From assembly GCA_050250575.1 (NCBI GenBank), contig JBFWOJ010000015.1:21247-85246 (forward strand): 64,000 bases of DNA, written 5' to 3'. The notes under the pieces are model-generated. The model saw only the letters and a program-made list of their open reading frames with translations, was not told where the DNA came from and did no database searches. The stretch is from SHVO01 sp050250575. GTDB lineage: Bacteria; Pseudomonadota; Alphaproteobacteria; Rhodospirillales; Rhodospirillaceae. Of the stretch, positions 59,203 through 64,000 are shown piece after piece (position 1 is the first letter of the stretch; the number at the start of each line of letters is the position of its first letter). A program made the position numbers and the translations under genes.

Positions 59203-59571
59203 CGGTAATCCCCTGCACCGGCTTGGGCGCCGACACAACTTGGTCCGGTATATAGCGTATGCTGCGACTGTCACCCAACCTTCGCAATGGAGTTTATTGG
59301 AAGCCGAGTGGTGAATAATTCTCATGCCCGTGCTTACTTTTTCTCGTGTGCCCAATCCTGCGGCGCACATGCCTGCCGCGCGGCCGCTGGCGCTATTTAT
59401 TGATTCTACACCATAATTTTTGTCCTTCGCGGTCTCACAGATGCGACTTCGTCCCGGACCGCGATGAACTTTTTTGCAAAAAGAAGGTCGAATGCCGGTG
59501 ATGCACGGAGGCCACATTCGCCAAGCAAATGGCATGAAAGTCGACCATGCCCAGGCGAACCGCGGGGCACC

Positions 59572-59586
59572 GTGAAAGATTTTCAC
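59572..59586. promoter_or_regulatory. TGAAA-type inverted repeat upstream of gabD
   Basis: GTGAAA-GAT-TTTCAC lies 83 bases before the gabD start. It matches the repeat at 56093 in nine of twelve arm positions or better and in spacing. Confidence 0.4.
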
Positions 59587-59668
59587 CGCAGGTCGAGCGA
59601 GAACTCCCTTGCGTCTGGGCATCGCGCGGCCCATTAGACCAGCACCACCAATTTTCCGAGCAAAGAAC

Positions 59669-61150
59669 ATGCGCGATTCACATGCCCGCCCCCATGCCGG
59701 CGGCGGCCTGCGACTTCTCAAGACCCAAAGTTTCGTCGACGGGGCATGGATCGGGGCCGACAACGGCAAGACCTTTGCCGTGACCAATCCCGCCACGGGC
59801 GCACACATCGCGTCGGTGCCCGATCTGGGCGTTGCCGAGACGGAACGCGCAATCGCCGCCGCTACGGCCGCGTTCAAGATATGGTCCCAAAAGACGGCCA
59901 TCGAGCGTGCCAACGTCCTCATGCGCTGGTACGAGCTGATGCTGGAGGAGAAAGATGATCTCGCCGCACTCATGACGGCCGAGCAGGGCAAGCCGCTCGC
60001 CGAAGCCAAGGGCGAAGTGATCTACGGGGCGAATTTCCTGCGCTGGTTTGCCGAAGAAGGTCGCCGTGCCTATGGCGATGTCATTCCGAGCCACAAGGGC
60101 GATGCGCGCATCGTAGTCTTGAAGCAGCCCGTGGGCGTGGTGGCCGCCATCACGCCGTGGAACTTCCCGATTGCGATGATCACCCGCAAAGCCGGCCCGG
60201 CGCTTGCCGCGGGCTGCACGATGATCATCAAACCGTCGGAAGAAACGCCGCTTTGCGCCCTTGCCTTGGCCGATCTCGCCGAACGCGCTGGTGTGCCGCC
60301 GGGCGTGCTCAACGTCATTACCGGTGATGCACCGACGGTCGTGGGCGCAATGATGCGCGCGAGCGACGTGCGCAAGGTTTCCTTCACCGGGTCGACCGAG
60401 GTTGGCAAGCTGCTGATGCGCCAGAGCGCCGACACCGTGAAGAAGGTGAGCATGGAACTGGGCGGCAATGCGCCGCTGATCGTGTTCGACGACGCCGATC
60501 TCGATCTCGCGGTCAAAGGCGCGATCGCCTCGAAGTACCGCAACGTCGGTCAGACCTGCGTCTGCGCCAACCGCATGTTCGTTCAGGATGGGATTTACGA
60601 TCGTTTTGCCGAGCGGCTGATCGACGCGGTGAAAAAAATGAAGGTCGCGCCAGGCACAGAGCCCGGCGCCGAATTGGGGCCGCTGATCAACGAAGACGCG
60701 GTTGCCAAAGTCGAAGCCCACGTGGCCGACGCCAGAGCCAAAGGTGCGACGATCGCGGCCGGAGGCAAGCGCCACTCCCTCGGCGGATTGTTCTACGAGC
60801 CGACGGTGATCCTGAACGCGACCACCGCCATGCGCTTCACCCACGAAGAGACCTTCGGTCCGGTGGCGCCGCTGTATCGCTTCAAGGACGAAGCCGAGGC
60901 GGTTGCGTTGGCCAACGCGTCCGAGTACGGCCTCGCGTCATATTTCTTCACCTCGAACTTGGCCCGCGCCTGGCGCGTCGCCGAAGCGTTGGAGAGCGGG
61001 ATCGTGGGCGTGAACGACGGCATCATCTCGACTGAGGTCGCTCCGTTCGGCGGCGTCAAACAATCCGGCGTCGGCCGTGAAGGTTCGCGCTACGGTCTCG
61101 AGGACTACCTCGAGGTCAAATACGTGCTGTTCGGCGGGCTGTCGAAATAG
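59669..61150 (+). CDS. gabD: Succinate-semialdehyde dehydrogenase
   Basis: A 493-residue aldehyde dehydrogenase. FVDGAWIGADNGKTFAVTNP and RWFAEEGRRAYGDVIPSH are typical of GabD; PWNFPIAMITRKAGPALAAG follows, then the Glu in VSMELGGNAPLIVFDDADLD and the Cys in GQTCVCANRMFVQ. It oxidises succinate semialdehyde to succinate with NAD(P). It completes the GABA branch begun by gabT on the opposite side of the receptor gene. The ATG at 59669 gives a normal length; sequence further upstream in the frame is not conserved-looking. A terminator follows. Confidence 0.93.
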   Translation: MRDSHARPHAGGGLRLLKTQSFVDGAWIGADNGKTFAVTNPATGAHIASVPDLGVAETERAIAAATAAFKIWSQKTAIERANVLMRWYELMLEEKDDLAALMTAEQGKPLAEAKGEVIYGANFLRWFAEEGRRAYGDVIPSHKGDARIVVLKQPVGVVAAITPWNFPIAMITRKAGPALAAGCTMIIKPSEETPLCALALADLAERAGVPPGVLNVITGDAPTVVGAMMRASDVRKVSFTGSTEVGKLLMRQSADTVKKVSMELGGNAPLIVFDDADLDLAVKGAIASKYRNVGQTCVCANRMFVQDGIYDRFAERLIDAVKKMKVAPGTEPGAELGPLINEDAVAKVEAHVADARAKGATIAAGGKRHSLGGLFYEPTVILNATTAMRFTHEETFGPVAPLYRFKDEAEAVALANASEYGLASYFFTSNLARAWRVAEALESGIVGVNDGIISTEVAPFGGVKQSGVGREGSRYGLEDYLEVKYVLFGGLSK

Positions 61151-61160
61151 CCTCAAAACA

Positions 61161-61195
61161 CATCACCCGGCTCGGGGCCGGGTGATGATCTCTTT
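61161..61195. terminator. Terminator between convergent gabD and 61194 gene
   Basis: CATCACCCGG (61161-61170) pairs with CCGGGTGATG (61178-61187) around a seven-base loop. Moderately T-rich sequence follows on both strands. It can serve both converging transcripts. Confidence 0.75.
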
Positions 61196-62333
61196 ATCTT
61201 TCGCTCGCCGTGGTACGCGACGCCGCAGGCGCCTGCGCCACCGGTGTCTTCTCGTCCGGCCGGATGATGTACACCTGGGCCCATTTGGAAACGAGCGCCG
61301 AAGAGACGCTGTCGCGCTTCCCGGTCTCGGGATTTACGGGACCGTCGGCGATCTGCTGCAGCGTCTGATACAGGAGCGCCGAGGGCAGACGTCCATAGCT
61401 CTGATGGTGCGTCGAATCCGAGCGCATGTTCTTGTCGTGGAAGCTGGCGAAGTCGAGGTAGCCGCCGAGCATGCCTTCCGCGTAATCGGCGGTGAGGTCG
61501 AGGCGCATGCGCATTTCGTAGATGGTCTCGTCCGTGGCCGTGCCGAAGGTCTGCCACGGGAAGGTGTAAGTGGCGGGCTCGGTCATCAGGACCCCGTTCT
61601 CGATCTTGCCCTTGTATTTCTGGATGTACTTCTTGCCCCAGCGCAGGTCGAGCTTCTGCGTGCCGCCGGGGATGCCCTTGAAGCCGATCGTGTTGCCTGA
61701 GGCGTCGCGCAGTACGGGATGCGTACCGCGATACATCGTCACGACGACCTCAGGGTCGTTCTCGAGGCTGTCGAGCTCAGTGATCTCGAACAGCATGCGG
61801 TTATACGTACCTTCGAGAATTTCCTGGGTATCATAGAAATTGTTGTACGCGTCAGGACCGCGATAGCTCTCGATGCACCCGAGGCCGCGGTAGAACTGGT
61901 TGTCGATTCCCTTCTCGCCGGTCGGACTGGTGAAGTCGTCGGCGTCGACCTTTCCGTCGAGATTGAGGCCCGGAACGATCGGACCGACCGCCTGCTTCAG
62001 CGTGAAAGGCTCCTTGAACTGGTCGGGATAGAAAGCGGTGATCTCGCGCTTCAGAACCGTATCGATATAGGTGCGCTTGGTGCCGTCTTCGGGAAACAGG
62101 ATCTTGAAGTGCTCGCGCGGCCCGTCATTGAAGCCGTTCGGGCATTCCTTGGCTTCCTTCGTGTACTGCAACGCCCAGTTCAGGAACGTCAGCGTATAGG
62201 CGATGGAGCGGGTCTTGGAGATGTCAACTTTCGCGACATCCGGATTAGCCGTGTCGGCGGCCTGCGCTGACGCCGCGAATGCCAGAGCGGCTGCGCCGCC
62301 GAGGAGAGTTTTAGACCACGTGTTCATCATCAC
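61194..62333 (-). CDS. Secreted hypothetical protein of a DUF1552-type cluster
   Basis: A 379-residue protein with signal MMMNTWSKTLLGGAAALAFA and cleavage near SAQAAD. The mature part has several Cys (KECPNGFND, GLGCIESYRGP), GKVDADDFTSPTGEKGIDNQ, an Arg/Tyr-rich middle, and SALVSKWAQVYIIRPDEKT at the end. Nothing matches a fold I can name. It follows the COG4315-repeat protein by nine bases and the DUF1552 protein, so all three are secreted proteins of one operon. The role is unknown. Confidence 0.7.
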   Translation of the reverse strand: MMMNTWSKTLLGGAAALAFAASAQAADTANPDVAKVDISKTRSIAYTLTFLNWALQYTKEAKECPNGFNDGPREHFKILFPEDGTKRTYIDTVLKREITAFYPDQFKEPFTLKQAVGPIVPGLNLDGKVDADDFTSPTGEKGIDNQFYRGLGCIESYRGPDAYNNFYDTQEILEGTYNRMLFEITELDSLENDPEVVVTMYRGTHPVLRDASGNTIGFKGIPGGTQKLDLRWGKKYIQKYKGKIENGVLMTEPATYTFPWQTFGTATDETIYEMRMRLDLTADYAEGMLGGYLDFASFHDKNMRSDSTHHQSYGRLPSALLYQTLQQIADGPVNPETGKRDSVSSALVSKWAQVYIIRPDEKTPVAQAPAASRTTASER

Positions 62334-62342
62334 TCCGTCGCT

Positions 62343-63683
62343 TCAATTCGCGTTGTTCATGAAGTCGTCGCGCAGGTAGAAAGCGGAGAACCCGTTTCGG
62401 TTGCCGATCCACTCTCCAAAAGAGTCGCCCTGGGTGTCGCCGGGCTTCTTGTCGCCCGAGAAAGTGTAGACCGGCCGGCCGCGGAACGCCCAAACATGCA
62501 TCGCGTCGGCCTGTCCCGGCGCGGCGTACTTGCCCGTCTTCGGATCGATCGCGACCACGCTCCACGAGCGGCTGCCGCTCTTGGCGTTCGGCGGCGCGGG
62601 GACCATGGGCCAGGTCTTGAGGCATTGCTCTTGGCTGCCGGCGCCGCAGATGGCAATGCGGAAGGCCTGCGTCGTGTCCGGATGATCGCAGCGCAGCTGG
62701 TCGAAGCTGTCGTCGCCGCAATTGTAACGATAGATCGTGTGGCCGCGGGAGTCGGCTAACGTCAGACCAATATTGGTTTCCTGAACGGTAAGACCCGGCG
62801 GATGTGGCGGCGCCTTCTGCATATAAATGTTCTGCCAGCCCGGTTCGTCCCCGCCTTCGAGGCTCGCCTTGTAGGAATCTTCAGCGTGACGGTAGACGGG
62901 CTTGCCGCGGAACACCCACTGCTTGACGCCGTTGGTCCGCTCGACCGTTGCCCAGTCGCCTTGCGGACGCGCCAGCTCCGGCGCGATCATCGGCTGCCAT
63001 TTCTCTTCGCACGCGCCGGTGCAGGTGGCCTTGTTCGCGGTATCGCGGTCGAAGGCATAAAGCGAATAGCCGTCGGCGGTCGTGACGAGGATTCCCGTCG
63101 CGACGCTTCTGACGGCGAAGCCGGGCGGAACGTTGGGCGGCGGACCGATCGGCTTACGCGCCGCCGGCGAGCCACCCCCGCCGCCGAAACGGCTGCCGCG
63201 GTCGCCGAGCACATCGCCCGGGGCCTTGTCGAAGTTCGAGGTGTAGACCGCCTGCTCGTTGTAGGCCCATTGCTTGTTGCCGTCGGGACGCGTGATCAGG
63301 CTCCAGTCGCCGACCGGCTTCGCGTCCGCCGGCGCCAGCTCTGGGATCCACATGTCGGTGCAGGCCGGGCGCGTGTCGAGATCCGGGAGCAAAAGGCCGG
63401 GCGGCCACGGACTCGCGAGCCCTGCCGTCTCGGTGAGCACCTTGTCGCCGCAGTTGGTCTTGCCCTTGGCGTCGCCGGTCAGTCCGTTGCGCATGCGCGC
63501 GAACGGCCAGATGTACAAGGTGCGGCCGTTGGCATTGGCGAACACCGGACCTTCAAGCTCGCTCGCCTGCACGCTGAAGCCCGCCGGCATCGGCACTTTG
63601 ACATAGTCCTCGGCCGCCGACGCTGCACCCGCTGCCGCCAACGCCGCCGCGATCAGAGCAAGTCCGTACTTCTTCATCGTCAT
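62343..63683 (-). CDS. Secreted COG4315/PF03640 repeat protein
   Basis: A 446-residue protein with signal MTMKKYGLALIAAALAAAGA. It has at least three repeats with the pattern PP-x-Y/F then a short strand, LYxxDRD or IYRYNCG, a Cys pair and KQWVFRGKPVYRHAEDS-type end. The repeat ends at KQWAYNEQAVYTSNFD, KQWVFRGKPVYRHAED and HVWAFRGRPVYTFSGD, each giving an F/W-x-x-x-PVY. The protein at 27155 is a single-repeat relative. It sits two genes from the DUF1552 protein and is exported. The function is unknown; some related proteins bind haem or metals, which I cannot show. Confidence 0.82.
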   Translation of the reverse strand: MTMKKYGLALIAAALAAAGAASAAEDYVKVPMPAGFSVQASELEGPVFANANGRTLYIWPFARMRNGLTGDAKGKTNCGDKVLTETAGLASPWPPGLLLPDLDTRPACTDMWIPELAPADAKPVGDWSLITRPDGNKQWAYNEQAVYTSNFDKAPGDVLGDRGSRFGGGGGSPAARKPIGPPPNVPPGFAVRSVATGILVTTADGYSLYAFDRDTANKATCTGACEEKWQPMIAPELARPQGDWATVERTNGVKQWVFRGKPVYRHAEDSYKASLEGGDEPGWQNIYMQKAPPHPPGLTVQETNIGLTLADSRGHTIYRYNCGDDSFDQLRCDHPDTTQAFRIAICGAGSQEQCLKTWPMVPAPPNAKSGSRSWSVVAIDPKTGKYAAPGQADAMHVWAFRGRPVYTFSGDKKPGDTQGDSFGEWIGNRNGFSAFYLRDDFMNNAN

Positions 63684-63686
63684 CCC

Positions 63687-64000
63687 TTAGACCAGGATTT
63701 CCCCGATCTCTTTCGAGGTGGTGTTGCTGAGCGTGCCCCACGACTTGATGTCCAGGCCCATGGTCTTCATGAGCGTGTAGCCGAGGCGGGTGCCCGGATC
63801 CCCATTGCCCTGGATGTGATAGCCGGTCTTGATCTTCCCGCCGCCGGTGCCGGCGGTGAACATCGGGATGTTGTCGAGCGAGTGGATCTTGGCGTAGGAG
63901 ATGTCCGACAGCGCATAGATCAGCACGTTGTCGAGCAGCGTGCCGTCCCCTTCCTTCTGCTGCGCGAAGGCTTTGACGAACTCGGCCCAGTTCTCCATCG
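63687..64000 (-). CDS. DUF1552 family protein, C-terminal part
   Basis: The visible 104 residues are the C-terminal end of a gene that begins beyond the window. WAEFVKAFAQQKEGDGTLLD followed by NVLIYALSDISYAKIHSLDN and IPMFTAGTGGGKIKTGYHIQ is the DUF1552 signature, a family of secreted proteins often paired with DUF1592-type proteins. The stop is three bases before the COG4315-repeat gene. The full length is not known. It is probably the leading part of a three-gene operon of secreted proteins. Confidence 0.85.
   Translation of the reverse strand, partial: MENWAEFVKAFAQQKEGDGTLLDNVLIYALSDISYAKIHSLDNIPMFTAGTGGGKIKTGYHIQGNGDPGTRLGYTLMKTMGLDIKSWGTLSNTTSKEIGEILV

Larger units (their letters stand above)
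59172..59668. other. Divergent control region of TonB receptor and gabD
   Basis: A 497-base gene-free stretch. It holds the hairpin at 59181, an A/T-rich centre near 59390-59420, and the inverted repeat at 59572. No small open frame in it looks coding. It must contain the promoters of both flanking genes. Confidence 0.6.

Noticed and set aside
1..64000. tRNA, rRNA, CRISPR array, prophage or insertion sequence
   Set aside because: I read all gene-free stretches and saw no cloverleaf or repeat-spacer pattern, transposase, integrase or terminal inverted repeat. A tRNAscan or ISfinder search would settle this.

Overview
This is a GC-rich, gene-dense stretch of a bacterial chromosome, most likely from an aerobic alphaproteobacterium. 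The pointers are an hpnH-ispH hopanoid pair, a GAAC-N7-GAAC SOS box of the alphaproteobacterial type in front of imuA-imuB-dnaE2, Ku/LigD end joining, a large TonB-dependent receptor, and many small DUF6894- or DUF3096-type proteins. I cannot name the genus. I see no tRNA, rRNA, CRISPR array, prophage or complete insertion sequence, so this looks like ordinary chromosome with some accessory patches.

Layout. 0-4.6 kb (minus): ispH, hpnH and a TPR/GT41 O-GlcNAc-transferase-like protein. 4.7-11.5 kb: a split spermidine-synthase-like pair, a DTW-domain tRNA-modifying enzyme, an RcnB-like protein, a TPR lipid- or envelope-type protein, a DUF3095 protein, Ku and a DUF72 protein. 11.5-19.5 kb: a redox and nucleotide island. 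It has a decayed flavodoxin, two small cytochromes c, a quinone-reductase-like flavoprotein, and a tightly overlapping operon of thymidine/AMP-phosphorylase-like enzyme, PRPP synthetase and beta-CASP RNase, followed by a SulP transporter. Two FNR-type palindromes sit in the divergent promoters that flank it, which suggests low-oxygen control.

19.7-29.9 kb is an accessory patch of small proteins: a DUF6894 protein with a Crp/Fnr regulator, a recurring helical-hairpin protein family (four stand-alone copies plus one fused to an MFS transporter), a carboxylate-amine ligase, a class I amidotransferase, a dienelactone hydrolase and a cysteine hydrolase. 30-39.5 kb is a DNA repair and mutagenesis block: SOS-controlled imuA-imuB-dnaE2, udgX, and a ligD that is split by a frameshift at a run of nine A residues.

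40-45 kb carries leucine catabolism (isovaleryl-CoA dehydrogenase, methylcrotonyl-CoA carboxylase beta and alpha). 45.7-49.4 kb is a TetR-HlyD-ABC efflux operon with a palindromic operator. 49.5-51.4 kb has a DsbA-like protein and a polytopic membrane protein. 51.4-61.2 kb looks like an arginine-transaminase/GABA route: AruI-like decarboxylase, aldehyde dehydrogenase, GABA transaminase, a TonB receptor and succinate-semialdehyde dehydrogenase, with two similar TGAAA-N3-TTTCA inverted repeats in the control regions. 61.2-64 kb has three secreted proteins of a DUF1552-type cluster, cut by the window end.

The best leads are the FNR-flanked phosphorylase/PRPP/RNase operon, the helical-hairpin family and its MFS fusion, apparent ATT initiation codons (clearest for isovaleryl-CoA dehydrogenase), and the homopolymer frameshift in ligD.
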